A DNA stretch of 47,101 nucleotides from CAZEDK01 sp964511025. GTDB lineage: Bacteria; Patescibacteriota; Gracilibacteria; UBA1369; GWF2-33-10. The stretch is taken from contig CAZEDK010000005.1 of NCBI GenBank assembly GCA_964511025.1, forward strand, positions 1-47,101. The letters are read 5' to 3'. A model generated the notes under the pieces. It was not told the origin of the DNA. It saw nothing but the letters and a program-made list of their open reading frames with translations, and searched no databases. The position numbers were made by a program, and so were the translations under genes. This document shows, piece by piece, positions 31,158 to 39,721 of the stretch (the stretch's first letter is position 1; the number at the start of each line of letters is the position of its first letter).

Positions 31158-32687
31158 ATGTCTGTTAAATTATATTCATGTGCGATTTGTGGTTTGCAGT
31201 GTAATTTGGTTGAAGTGGAAGCTGATGTTGTCAATGGCATGAGTTCCTTTAATGTTGTTGGTTTGGGCGATACCGCTATTCAGGAGGCAAAAGAAAGAGT
31301 ATTTCCTGCTATTCGTAATTCCGGTTTTGAATTTCCAAGACGTAAAAAAATAGTCAATCTTGCTCCTGCCGATTTGAAAAAACATGGTCCTTATTTTGAT
31401 TTGCCAATTGCCCTTGGTTTAATTTTAGCTTCGCATCAGATCGATATGAATATTGAAGATTTTGCAGATAGTATATTTGTTGGAGAACTTGCTCTTGATG
31501 GTAGCCTTCGGTCTTTACGCGGCGTTCTGCTGATATCTTCTTTTGCAAAAGAAAATGGATTTAAGCGCATTTTTTTACCAGCCAAAAATGCTAATGAAGC
31601 ATCCGTAATCGATGGGATTGAGATTTATGCGATTGAAAATTTGGAGCAGATTTGTAAATTTTTTGAAAACAGAGGCAGCCTGAGTCCTTTTCAAACTGAT
31701 GGATTCGAATCTTTTACTGAAGAGATTCCTTTTGATCTCGATATGGCTGATGTTCAGGGTCAAAATCATGCAAAAAGAGCACTAGAAGTTGCAGCAAGTG
31801 GTGCCCATAATGTGCTTTTGAGTGGACCTCCGGGTTCCGGTAAAACATTGCTTGCAAAAACTCTTCCGTCTTTGTTGCCCGCGCTAACAAGAGAGGAAGC
31901 TCTTGAGGTGACAAAAATTTATTCTGTCGCCGGTAAATTGAAAAATGGCAAAGTCTTAAAAACCGCTCGTCCTTTTCGTTGCGTCCATCATACTGCTTCA
32001 GGTATTTCTATTGTTGGCGGAGGTACTATTCCAAAACCTGGTGAGATTTCTTTGGCTCATAGAGGTGTTTTGTTTATGGATGAGATTGCTGAATTTCCAC
32101 TGAAAGTTTTGGAATTGTTGAGGCAGCCTTTGGAAGATAGGTGTATTAATATATCAAGAGCGTCTGGCACTTTGAGTTTTCCTGCGCATTTCATGCTGAT
32201 TGCTGCAAGAAATCCTTGTCCATGTGGATATCTTAGTGATGCTGAGAAAAATTGTTCTTGTAGTCATGTTCAAATCAGTAAATATCAGAAAAAATTATCA
32301 GGTCCGCTTCTCGATAGAATTGATATGATTATTGAGGTGCCTAGACTTGATTTCAAAAATTTGGCTTCCAATTCCAAAGTCGAAAGTTCAAAAGAAATTT
32401 TGGAAAGAGTCATAAATGCTAGAAATATTCAGCATCAAAGGTTCAAAAATAAAGGAATTTTGTGTAATAGTGAAATGGATAGTGCTCAAGTTAAAAAATA
32501 TTGTGAACTTGATAATGAAGGGAAAAATCTTATTAAAAATGCTGTTTCTCGATTAAAATTGTCTGCAAGAGCTTATTTTCGTATTCTCAAAGTCGCAAGA
32601 ACCATCGCAGACTTAAATTTATCTGAAAATATTTTGTCTAAACATTTAGCTGAAGCATTGCAATATAGAGAGAAAAATAGTGATTAA
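31158..32687 (+). CDS. comM: ComM/YifB-type Mg-chelatase-like AAA ATPase
   Basis: ComM is a branch-migration helicase that helps integrate transformed DNA. The 509 residues include the N-terminal ChlI-like domain (NVVGLGDTAIQEAKERV), Walker A GPPGSGKT (223-230), Walker B with VLFMDEIAEF, and the zinc-finger-like block NPCPCGYLSD...NCSCS. The C-terminal helical domain (LSARAYFRILKVARTIADL) is typical. With mutS and mutL following on the same strand, this part of the window is a DNA-processing neighbourhood. Natural competence is possible but no com uptake genes are in view. Confidence 0.95.
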   Translation: MSVKLYSCAICGLQCNLVEVEADVVNGMSSFNVVGLGDTAIQEAKERVFPAIRNSGFEFPRRKKIVNLAPADLKKHGPYFDLPIALGLILASHQIDMNIEDFADSIFVGELALDGSLRSLRGVLLISSFAKENGFKRIFLPAKNANEASVIDGIEIYAIENLEQICKFFENRGSLSPFQTDGFESFTEEIPFDLDMADVQGQNHAKRALEVAASGAHNVLLSGPPGSGKTLLAKTLPSLLPALTREEALEVTKIYSVAGKLKNGKVLKTARPFRCVHHTASGISIVGGGTIPKPGEISLAHRGVLFMDEIAEFPLKVLELLRQPLEDRCINISRASGTLSFPAHFMLIAARNPCPCGYLSDAEKNCSCSHVQISKYQKKLSGPLLDRIDMIIEVPRLDFKNLASNSKVESSKEILERVINARNIQHQRFKNKGILCNSEMDSAQVKKYCELDNEGKNLIKNAVSRLKLSARAYFRILKVARTIADLNLSENILSKHLAEALQYREKNSD

Positions 32688-32766
32688 TAATAATTTGTTT
32701 CAATTGATTTTAGTTCTATTTAATAGTAGATTTTTAACCTAAAATAGTTTTAGCAAAATCAACTTA

Positions 32767-35370
32767 ATGAGCGTCCCAGTAAAATTAACTCCGATGCTTA
32801 AGCAGTACTTTGATCTTAAGCAAAAATACAGTGATTGTATTTTATTTTTTCGTTTGGGGGATTTTTATGAAATGTTTGGAGATGATGCTTTAGAGGTTTC
32901 AAAAATTTTGAGTATAACGCTTACTTCAAGAGGGCAAGATGAATCAAAAATTGCAATGTGTGGAGTGCCTCACCATGCAGCAAGACGATATATTGCAAAG
33001 CTTACAAAACTTGGTAAAAGAGTGGCGATGTGCGAGCAATTGACTGATCCAAATTTACCAGGAATTGTGCAGAGAGATGTTGTCAAGATAATCAGTCCAG
33101 GTACTACTTTTGATGATTATTTGCTTGATGAGAAAACTAATAATTACATAGCTTCTCTTTGTTTTGAGAATGAAAAATTTGCATTGGCATTTTGTGATTT
33201 AACTACTGGAGAATTTTGCGCAACTGAATTGAAAAATTTTTATGAACTTGAATCTGAAATTAATAAATTGACCCCTGCAGAACTTATTTTATCTTTAAAT
33301 TTGTTTTCGACTGATTCGATAAAGCTTTTTTTAGAAAAATTTTCTTTTTTGTATTTAACTCCAATTAGTAGTGAAGTATCTGAGTCAAGGGATTTTATTT
33401 TAAAACATTTTGGTATAAAAAACCTTGAAGCTTTTTGCTTGGAAGAAGAACCTTTGTCAGTTGCCGCCTCTGCAAACTTGATAGATTATTTAAAAAACTC
33501 TCAAAAATCAGAACTTCTACATATTTCTGGGATTAAGAAATATTTTCGAGGCAATTACATGATGCTTGATGAATCAACGATATCAAATTTGGAACTTCTT
33601 TTTACTATACGAGATTCGAAAAAAGACGGAGCTTTGCTGAGTGTTTTGGATAAGACTCAAACTTCTATGGGTGCTAGGATGCTGAGGTCTTGGTTGCTTA
33701 AGCCGTTGATAGATATAAATAAAATTAATGCTAGGCTTGATAGTGTTGATGAAATTTTTACAAATTGTAATTTGAGATTATCTCTCGCTAATTCTTTGAA
33801 AAATATTCTTGATGTTGAGAGAATTTTGGGGCGTCTTGGTTGTAATTCTGGAAACGCAAGAGATATGATTGGGCTTCGAGAATCTTTGAAAAAAATTCCG
33901 GAGATGAAAGCGATTTTAAAAAATATTAAATCGTCACTTTTGCAAAACAGTTGTTTTTTGCTTGGAAATTTTCAGGAATTAGTTGATTTGCTTGATATGG
34001 CTTTGATTGATGAGCCGTCAGCTATGCTCAAGGAAGGAAATATGATAAAAGATGGATTTCACAAAGAGCTTGATGAATTGAAAAGTATTACTAGGGATAG
34101 TAAATCTTTGATTCAATCTCTTCAGCAGCGAGAAATAGAAAGAACGCAAATTCCAACTTTAAAAATTAAATTTAACAGTGTATTTGGGTACTTCATTGAG
34201 GTGAGCAAAAGTCACTTAAAAAAAGTTCCTGATGATTATATAAGAAGGCAGACGGTTGCGAATGCTGAGAGATTTATTACCGCTGATTTAAAAGAATACG
34301 AAGAAAAAATTCTCGGTGCAGAAACTAAAATTTTTGAACTTGAATATCAATTGTTTATGGAATTGAAATCAAAGGTGATAGATAAAATTTCAGAACTTCA
34401 ACAGGCTTCTTATGCTATAGCAACTATAGATGTTTTAGTGAATTTTGCGCAAATTGCAGCTGAAAGAGAATATGTTAAACCACAAATTACTGAAAATTTT
34501 GATTTGAATATTTCTGAAGGCAGACATCCTGTAATAGAACTGAAATTGCCTGTGAATAATTTTATTTCGAATGATACAGCTTTGAATAGTTCTAAGCAGA
34601 TCGCATTAATTACAGGACCGAATATGGCAGGTAAATCTACATATTTGAGACAAACTGCTTTAATTGTTTTGATGGCTCAGATTGGATCTTTTGTGCCAGC
34701 CAAGCAGGCTGTTATTCCTGTTTGTGATAGGATTTTCACCAGAGTTGGAGCTTCAGATAATCTGGTAAAAGGTCAAAGTACATTTATGGTGGAGATGCAG
34801 GAAGCTTCACATATTTTGCATAATGCGACAGAAAAAAGTCTTATAATACTTGATGAAATAGGTAGAGGGACTTCAACTTACGATGGGATTTCGATTGCGT
34901 GCGCGATTTTTGAATATATTCACGATAAGATTTGTGCAAAAACATTATTTGCGACTCATTATCACGAACTTATTTCTGTTGCAGATGATCTCCATAAAGG
35001 CTTCAATCTTTCGGTACTAGTAAAAGAATCAGATTCAGGTGTTGTATTTTTACACAAAGTTGTTGAAGGAGCTACTGATAAAAGTTATGGCATTGAAGTT
35101 GCCAAATTGGCTGGACTTCCAAAAGATGTTATAGCTCGCGCGCTTGCTATTTTAGAAAATTTGGAAGAAGATCATGACAGTCTTGATAAGGCTACAAAAA
35201 CAATAAAAAAAATTGAAAAAATTGACAAAAAACAATTGAGTTTCTTTTCTGTTGCTAATCAAAGAGAACACAAAACCATTAAAATGCTTGAAGAGGTTGA
35301 TCCAAATAATTTATCTCCTATTGAAGCCTTGAATAAGATTTATGAGTTGAAGAAGAGTTGTGAATTGTAA
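32767..35370 (+). CDS. mutS: DNA mismatch repair protein MutS
   Basis: MutS recognises base mismatches and recruits MutL. All domains are present in 867 residues: the mismatch-binding N-terminus with Phe33-x-Glu35 in GDFYEMFG, connector and lever/clamp domains, and the ABC-type ATPase with Walker A GPNMAGKSTYLRQ (from about 617), STFMVEMQEASHIL and LDEIGRGTSTYDG. The C-terminal NLSPIEALNKIYELKK is the usual end motif. The Phe-x-Glu and full domain set make it MutS1, not MutS2. It lies 79 bases after comM, and mutL follows about 1.8 kb downstream. Confidence 0.97.
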   Translation: MSVPVKLTPMLKQYFDLKQKYSDCILFFRLGDFYEMFGDDALEVSKILSITLTSRGQDESKIAMCGVPHHAARRYIAKLTKLGKRVAMCEQLTDPNLPGIVQRDVVKIISPGTTFDDYLLDEKTNNYIASLCFENEKFALAFCDLTTGEFCATELKNFYELESEINKLTPAELILSLNLFSTDSIKLFLEKFSFLYLTPISSEVSESRDFILKHFGIKNLEAFCLEEEPLSVAASANLIDYLKNSQKSELLHISGIKKYFRGNYMMLDESTISNLELLFTIRDSKKDGALLSVLDKTQTSMGARMLRSWLLKPLIDINKINARLDSVDEIFTNCNLRLSLANSLKNILDVERILGRLGCNSGNARDMIGLRESLKKIPEMKAILKNIKSSLLQNSCFLLGNFQELVDLLDMALIDEPSAMLKEGNMIKDGFHKELDELKSITRDSKSLIQSLQQREIERTQIPTLKIKFNSVFGYFIEVSKSHLKKVPDDYIRRQTVANAERFITADLKEYEEKILGAETKIFELEYQLFMELKSKVIDKISELQQASYAIATIDVLVNFAQIAAEREYVKPQITENFDLNISEGRHPVIELKLPVNNFISNDTALNSSKQIALITGPNMAGKSTYLRQTALIVLMAQIGSFVPAKQAVIPVCDRIFTRVGASDNLVKGQSTFMVEMQEASHILHNATEKSLIILDEIGRGTSTYDGISIACAIFEYIHDKICAKTLFATHYHELISVADDLHKGFNLSVLVKESDSGVVFLHKVVEGATDKSYGIEVAKLAGLPKDVIARALAILENLEEDHDSLDKATKTIKKIEKIDKKQLSFFSVANQREHKTIKMLEEVDPNNLSPIEALNKIYELKKSCEL

Positions 35371-35465
35371 TTGTGATACGTTACATTATATCAACAAATG
35401 CAATAAGAATAAGTTTTCATAAATTATTGTTTCTGTTATATTTATTGCAAACTAAAGATTATTAT

Positions 35466-36356
35466 ATGGCTAAAAATCGTTTTTCAAAATTTGTAGAAAA
35501 ATTAAGAGTTAATGTTTGGAAAATTCTTAGTTTTTTGTTGATTTTATTTTTTTTACTAAAGTTTTTTGGTGGCACAGAGCAGTTACCGTATATGCAGAAA
35601 TCTTATAATGTCAGATCTAATGATCTTGATAATGTTAGTTTTAAATCTGAAATGATCGTTGCTGATGAGTCTTTCACTACGATAGCTGAAGAAGAAAGAA
35701 AGATTATAAAAAATGCTAATTTTGAAATTCAGGTCAAAGATGGAGAAAAATCTTACATTCAGTTAACTGCAGATCTGAAAAATTTTGATGCTTTTGTTGA
35801 TACGGCTGAAATTAGTGAAACTTATCTTGAAGGTAGTCCGAAAAAAGCCAATATTACAGTGAGAGTTAATGTTCGTCAGTTTGATAAGTTTGTTGAACTT
35901 GTGCGCGCTTATGGATATGTGAAATCTGAAAATATATCTAACCAAGATGTGACAAAAAGTTATAGTGATATGGAAGCAGAACTTACTAATTTAAAACTTA
36001 GGGAGGAAAAAGTTAGAGAATTTTATAATAACGCCAAAACAGTAGATGAAACACTTTCTATATATAGAGAATTGTCTGCGATTCAGGCGGAAATTGATAA
36101 GATTTCAAGAGATTTGCAGAACTTAGACCAGCAAGTGACATACTCTACAATTTCTATTCTTTTTAGTCCTGAAATCAAAATTACTGAATTCCAAAATCCA
36201 GATTGGAATGTGGCTATAGTATGGAAGGAGTCTGTTAATAATTTACTTGGATCTTTGCAGTGGATAGCTGCCAAAATGATTATTATAGTTGTTTATGCAC
36301 CAATATGGCTGTTACTTTTAATTGTTGGATTGTTAGTTAGAAGAAAGTTTTTTTAA
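35466..36356 (+). CDS. DUF4349 membrane protein
   Basis: The start is the ATG at 35466 (MAKNRFSKFVEK). The longer frame would begin 2 bases after mutS without a plausible start region. The 296 residues have an N-terminal membrane anchor (ILSFLLILFFLLKFFGG), an extracytoplasmic alpha/beta region (RKIIKNANFEIQVKD, then VRVNVRQFDKFVELV), a coiled-coil stretch (SDMEAELTNLKLREEKVREF to ISRDLQNLDQQVTYSTISI) and a C-terminal TM (about 268-290). This is the DUF4349 architecture. The function is unknown. It lies between mutS and a 2Fe-2S protein, possibly in the same transcript. Confidence 0.87.
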   Translation: MAKNRFSKFVEKLRVNVWKILSFLLILFFLLKFFGGTEQLPYMQKSYNVRSNDLDNVSFKSEMIVADESFTTIAEEERKIIKNANFEIQVKDGEKSYIQLTADLKNFDAFVDTAEISETYLEGSPKKANITVRVNVRQFDKFVELVRAYGYVKSENISNQDVTKSYSDMEAELTNLKLREEKVREFYNNAKTVDETLSIYRELSAIQAEIDKISRDLQNLDQQVTYSTISILFSPEIKITEFQNPDWNVAIVWKESVNNLLGSLQWIAAKMIIIVVYAPIWLLLLIVGLLVRRKFF

Positions 36357-36365
36357 AGAATAGTT

Positions 36366-36632
36366 ATGGATTATATAATCAAAGTTTGTCATGGTGGCAC
36401 GTGTTGTCGTAATTTTGCGACTGTAGTAAAAAAAAATATTGAAAAAGAAATTCAAAAGAGAAATTTGATGAATATTTCTGTTGAGGAGTGCAGATGCGTT
36501 GGCCTTTGCAGCCAAGCACCCAATATTGCAATTTTTAACGCAAAAGAAGAAAGTTTCAAAATAAAAACAGAAATCAATCCGGGTAAAGTTATTCAACATT
36601 TATCACATTTGTTTCCTGATATCACTCCTTAA
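36366..36632 (+). CDS. Thioredoxin-like [2Fe-2S] ferredoxin
   Basis: The 88-residue protein resembles the NuoE/thioredoxin-like ferredoxin fold, with four cluster-type cysteines: CHGGTCC near the N-terminus, then CRCVGLCSQAPNI. The spacing fits the (2Fe-2S) ferredoxin domain family that is often fused to or partnered with hydrogenase or NADH-dehydrogenase subunits. Here it is stand-alone. It begins 9 bases after the DUF4349 gene. Electron-carrier function is inferred from the cysteines. No redox partner is encoded nearby. Confidence 0.85.
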   Translation: MDYIIKVCHGGTCCRNFATVVKKNIEKEIQKRNLMNISVEECRCVGLCSQAPNIAIFNAKEESFKIKTEINPGKVIQHLSHLFPDITP

Positions 36633-36746
36633 TCACGATAGGCTGTAATTTTTCCCAGATTTATGCGTTTTTGAAACTATTTTGAATGAAAAAGAATGCT
36701 ATTGATGTGAATGTATGTCTTTTTTCATATTTTTGCAAAACAAATA

Positions 36747-36775
36747 TTGCTAATTTGTTAAAAATTTGTTAAAAT
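36747..36775 (+). promoter_or_regulatory. Predicted promoter of the 77-residue gene
   Basis: TTGCTA (36747-36752), exactly 17 bases, then TAAAAT (36770-36775). The ATG at 36809 lies about 33 bases downstream. The remaining gap sequence (36633-36746) shows nothing recognisable. Confidence 0.5.
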
Positions 36776-36808
36776 TAACCCCTGTCTTTTAAAAAACTAT
36801 ATTAAATT

Positions 36809-37042
36809 ATGAAATTAGATATAGATGACATTATCGGATTGGCTAGAACTATGAATAATGAAGGAGAAATATTGCCTGAAGTGGAAGAATTTCTGAATCT
36901 TATAGTCGATGCTGAACAAAATAAACAAAGATTTGTTTCTGCAAACGAAGAGTTTGGTGAAGATTTGATAGTGTCTGCCATAAAAGTTTTAAATGAGCTT
37001 CCAAAAAGAGAATTTTCCTTTAGTCAAGGGTCTGTTCTTTAG
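36809..37042 (+). CDS. Small hypothetical acidic protein, 3' end supplied by an inserted element
   Basis: I do not recognise this 77-residue acidic protein. It is predicted to be helical, with no TM or signal (IDDIIGLARTMNNEGEILPE, then EEFLNLIVDAEQNKQRF). The last five codons and the TAG stop lie inside copy 2 of the inverted-repeat element, which begins at about 37026. The original C-terminus has therefore probably been cut off. It has a reasonable promoter of its own and stands just upstream of mutL. Confidence 0.6.
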   Translation: MKLDIDDIIGLARTMNNEGEILPEVEEFLNLIVDAEQNKQRFVSANEEFGEDLIVSAIKVLNELPKREFSFSQGSVL

Positions 37043-37159
37043 CTTTATCTTCTTTGTTACAAATTCAGTCATTTATCTCGATAAACTCCTGTATTTGAAC
37101 AAAAGAATCTAAAACAAAATCTAGCACAATTTAGGTATCTTATTTTTTGCCAAGACCCT
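37026..37159. mobile_element. Inverted-repeat element, copy 2 (left end deleted)
   Basis: From 37039 the sequence matches the interior and right end of the element at 4421-4580, ending with the same 20-bp right repeat (CTTATTTTTTGCCAAGACCC) apart from scattered changes inside. At the left only GGGTCT remains, and about 29 bases of the left end are missing. The minus-strand open frame seen in copy 1 is broken here by a TGA. No flanking target duplication is evident. Confidence 0.82.
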
Positions 37160-37189
37160 AAAAAGCATGTTAGAGTTTCTGTGCTTTTT
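37160..37189 (+). terminator. Hairpin with T-run just ahead of mutL
   Basis: AAAAAGCA (37160-37167) pairs with TGCTTTTT (37182-37189) around a 14-base loop and is followed by ATTTTGC. It could terminate the upstream transcript. It ends only 8 bases before the mutL ATG, so it may also lie in the mutL leader. Confidence 0.55.
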
Positions 37190-37197
37190 ATTTTGCT

Positions 37198-38988
37198 ATG
37201 GGTCATATCAAATTACTTCCTGATGCTCTAATAAACAAAATCGCCGCTGGGGAAGTTATTGAAAGACCTGCGTCAATTGTTAAGGAGCTTATTGAAAATT
37301 CTATTGATGCGTATGCTTCAAAAATTGTTATAGAAATTGAAGATGGAGGTAAAAAATTGATACGAATCGCTGATAATGGTATTGGTATGGATAGTGACGA
37401 TTGTTTAAAAGTATTTCAACGTCATGCAACCAGTAAGATTTTTGATGAAATTGATCTTTTTTCAATATCTACTATGGGGTTTCGTGGTGAAGCTTTGGCT
37501 AGTATTTCCGCTGTAGCTGAAGTTGAGATTAAGGCTAAATTAAAAGATCAGAATTTTGCGACAAAAGTTTCATGTATTGGCGGTCTTATGTCAAAACCCG
37601 AAAAAAGTTCTTTGAATGAAGGAACTCTGATACAGGTAAAGAATTTATTTTTTAATATACCGGCAAGACAAAAATTTTTGAAATCAGATTCTACAGAATT
37701 TTCGCATATATTAAATTTGGTCACGGAATTTGCACTGGGTTATCCTCATATTTCTTTCAAATTGATTCATAATACTAAAAAAATTCTTGAAGTTTTGAAA
37801 ACTGATGATTTGCAGCAGAGAATTGTAGAAATTCTTGGTTTTGATGTAGGTTCTAATTTACTTAACGTGGATTATTTTGGTGTTGATCCAAAAGTCACAG
37901 GTTTTGTTGGTAAACCAGCTATTGCCAGAACTAGTAAACAAAGTCAATATTTGTTTGTCAATGGACGTCCTGTCAAAGATAATATGATAAGTCATGCTGT
38001 ATTTGATGCATTTTTTTCTACATTGCCTGACAAGAAATTCCCAATGTTTGTACTTTTTATAGAAATTAATCCTGATGAAGTTGATGTAAATATTCATCCT
38101 AGAAAATTAGAAGTGAGGTTTGCATACAAAAATATGATTTATTCTATTGTAAAAAATTCAGTTCAGGCTGCACTTGAAAAAGATCATATCGTGCCTGAAA
38201 TAACCGGAAAAATTAAAAGTTATTGGAATAGTGAGAATATTTATAAAGATAAAATTGAAAATAAAATTCCAGCAAATAATCAGATTAAAAATAGCTTTCA
38301 AGAATCTTATAAATTAAATTCTAGTAGGATTCAAAATGCTATTAATTTTTCTGAAAATTTTCTTAATAATTCTAAAAATTTTGAAAATGAAAATTTAGAA
38401 CAAACATCAAAAAATGATATTAAAGTTTTGGGTCAAATTAAAAAGTCATATATTCTTGCTTGCGACAATGAAGGTATTTTTATAATAGATCAACATGCAG
38501 CTCACGAGAGAATCCTGTATCAAAAACTTATTTCGGATAGTCAAAAATCCGAACTTGAAAAACAACTGCTTTTGACTCCGGTTTCGATAGAATTATCGAT
38601 TCCTGAAATAGAAATTTTGAAAAATAATTTGGATAGATTTGAAAATATTGGATTTGAGATAGAAGAATTTGGCGGATCCAGTTTTCAGATTTCCGCAGTG
38701 CCTGCAAAATTAAAAAATACTAATATTGCTGAAATTGTAAAAGGAGTGATTGATGATATTGCCGACGGAAGATGGTCACAAAAAATTCAAGAACCTGAAC
38801 ATGAATTGATTTGTTATACGGCATGCAGAAGCGCAATTAAATTTGGACAATCGCTAGCAATGGCTGAAATGCAAGCTTTGATTACTGATTTGGAAACTCA
38901 AACTCAAAAATCGACTTGTCCGCACGGAAGGCCTACGATGATTAGACTTAGTTTTGCAGAACTTGAGAAGAGGTTTGGGAGGAAATAA
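37198..38988 (+). CDS. mutL: DNA mismatch repair protein MutL
   Basis: MutL couples MutS mismatch recognition to strand incision. The 596 residues have the GHKL ATPase N-terminus (ELIENSIDAYASKI, ADNGIGM, TMGFRGEALASISAV), the transducer domain (LFVNGRPVKDNMISHAVFDA) and a C-terminal dimerisation domain. The endonuclease motif DQHAx2Ex4E appears as DQHAAHERILYQ (431-442), so the final Glu is Gln442. ACRSAIKFGQ and the CPHGRPT metal-site motif are otherwise present. Whether it nicks DNA is therefore uncertain. An inverted-repeat element and a hairpin directly precede the ATG. Confidence 0.96.
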   Translation: MGHIKLLPDALINKIAAGEVIERPASIVKELIENSIDAYASKIVIEIEDGGKKLIRIADNGIGMDSDDCLKVFQRHATSKIFDEIDLFSISTMGFRGEALASISAVAEVEIKAKLKDQNFATKVSCIGGLMSKPEKSSLNEGTLIQVKNLFFNIPARQKFLKSDSTEFSHILNLVTEFALGYPHISFKLIHNTKKILEVLKTDDLQQRIVEILGFDVGSNLLNVDYFGVDPKVTGFVGKPAIARTSKQSQYLFVNGRPVKDNMISHAVFDAFFSTLPDKKFPMFVLFIEINPDEVDVNIHPRKLEVRFAYKNMIYSIVKNSVQAALEKDHIVPEITGKIKSYWNSENIYKDKIENKIPANNQIKNSFQESYKLNSSRIQNAINFSENFLNNSKNFENENLEQTSKNDIKVLGQIKKSYILACDNEGIFIIDQHAAHERILYQKLISDSQKSELEKQLLLTPVSIELSIPEIEILKNNLDRFENIGFEIEEFGGSSFQISAVPAKLKNTNIAEIVKGVIDDIADGRWSQKIQEPEHELICYTACRSAIKFGQSLAMAEMQALITDLETQTQKSTCPHGRPTMIRLSFAELEKRFGRK

Positions 38989-39063
38989 GATATTGTAAGC
39001 TGAAAAGTTTACTTTGTAGGTCAATATGATGTATACTTAAAAAGTACAATTAAATGCACAATT

Positions 39064-39357
39064 ATGTATAACATTTCAGAAGATAGTCTTTTGATAGGGA
39101 CTAGTGAATTAAGAACTGCAATGCCTGAATTAGAAAAAGTATTGAAAAAGAAGGAAAAGAAGATAATTCTTACGAAAAGAGGCAAACCAATAGGAATTTT
39201 AGCTGATTATGAGGATTATGAAAGAAAAGAAGAATTTTTGGATGAATTCGAAGATTATGTTTTAGGGCATATTGCAAAAGAAAGATGGGAAAATAGTAAA
39301 GAGAGTGATTATCTTCCTATGGAAGAACTTGCAAAAACACTAAAAATTAAACTGTAA
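39064..39357 (+). CDS. Phd/YefM-family antitoxin
   Basis: The 97-residue protein has the Phd/YefM N-terminal fold: SELRTAMPELEKVLKKKEKK, then IILTKRGKPIGILADYEDYER, where the strand-turn-strand and the DYE motif are typical. A C-terminal acidic helix region (EFEDYVLGHIAKERW) would bind the toxin. It is first in the pair, abutting relE with no gap (TAA then ATG). An AT-rich region before it contains TATACT and a small inverted repeat (ACTT/AAGT at 39035-39047) that could be an operator. Autorepression is expected from the family. Confidence 0.9.
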   Translation: MYNISEDSLLIGTSELRTAMPELEKVLKKKEKKIILTKRGKPIGILADYEDYERKEEFLDEFEDYVLGHIAKERWENSKESDYLPMEELAKTLKIKL

Positions 39358-39618
39358 ATGTATAAAGTAATTTTTCACGAATTAGTTGAGAAAAAGGATT
39401 TTAAGAAAATTCCTAAAAAAGATTTGGAAAAGATTTTCCGTGTTATTTATAAGAAGTTAGCTAACGATCCTATTTCTTTTGGCAAACCTTTGACAAAAGA
39501 ATTGAAAGGATTTTTTCGTTTAAGAATAGATCCATATAGAGTAGTTTATAGAGTCGAAGGAAAAAAGCTTATAGTTTTTATTCTAATGATTCACTTTGTC
39601 TCAATTCTTTTTGATTAG
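39358..39618 (+). CDS. RelE/ParE-family toxin with an altered C-terminus
   Basis: The 86-residue protein matches RelE toxins through KLANDPISFGKPLTKELKGF, then RLRIDPYRVVYRVEGKKLIV. At this point the family normally continues with a GHR...Y segment holding catalytic or substrate-contact residues. Here it reads FILMIHFVSILFD and stops. These last codons (from about 39583) lie antisense to the relic end of an EamA transporter. The toxin may therefore be weakened or inactive. Its partner antitoxin directly precedes it. Confidence 0.82.
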   Translation: MYKVIFHELVEKKDFKKIPKKDLEKIFRVIYKKLANDPISFGKPLTKELKGFFRLRIDPYRVVYRVEGKKLIVFILMIHFVSILFD

Positions 39619-39700
39619 TTTTTCTAAATAGCACGATAAGCAAAGCTCCGAAAATTATTACTAATGCTCCTATGATTTTTTGTAAACTTGGTATTTCATC
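39578..39700 (-). pseudogene. Relic of an EamA-family transporter 3' end
   Basis: The minus strand encodes IPSLQKIIGALVIIFGALL, then IVLFRKTNQKELRQSESLE and a stop at 39580-39578. This is the typical last membrane helix and basic tail of a DMT/EamA transporter. An in-frame TAA (39703-39701) precedes it, and no other part of the gene is present. It lies between relE and uvrA, overlapping the relE end. Confidence 0.7.
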
Positions 39701-39721
39701 TTATATTTTTATCAATTTTCA

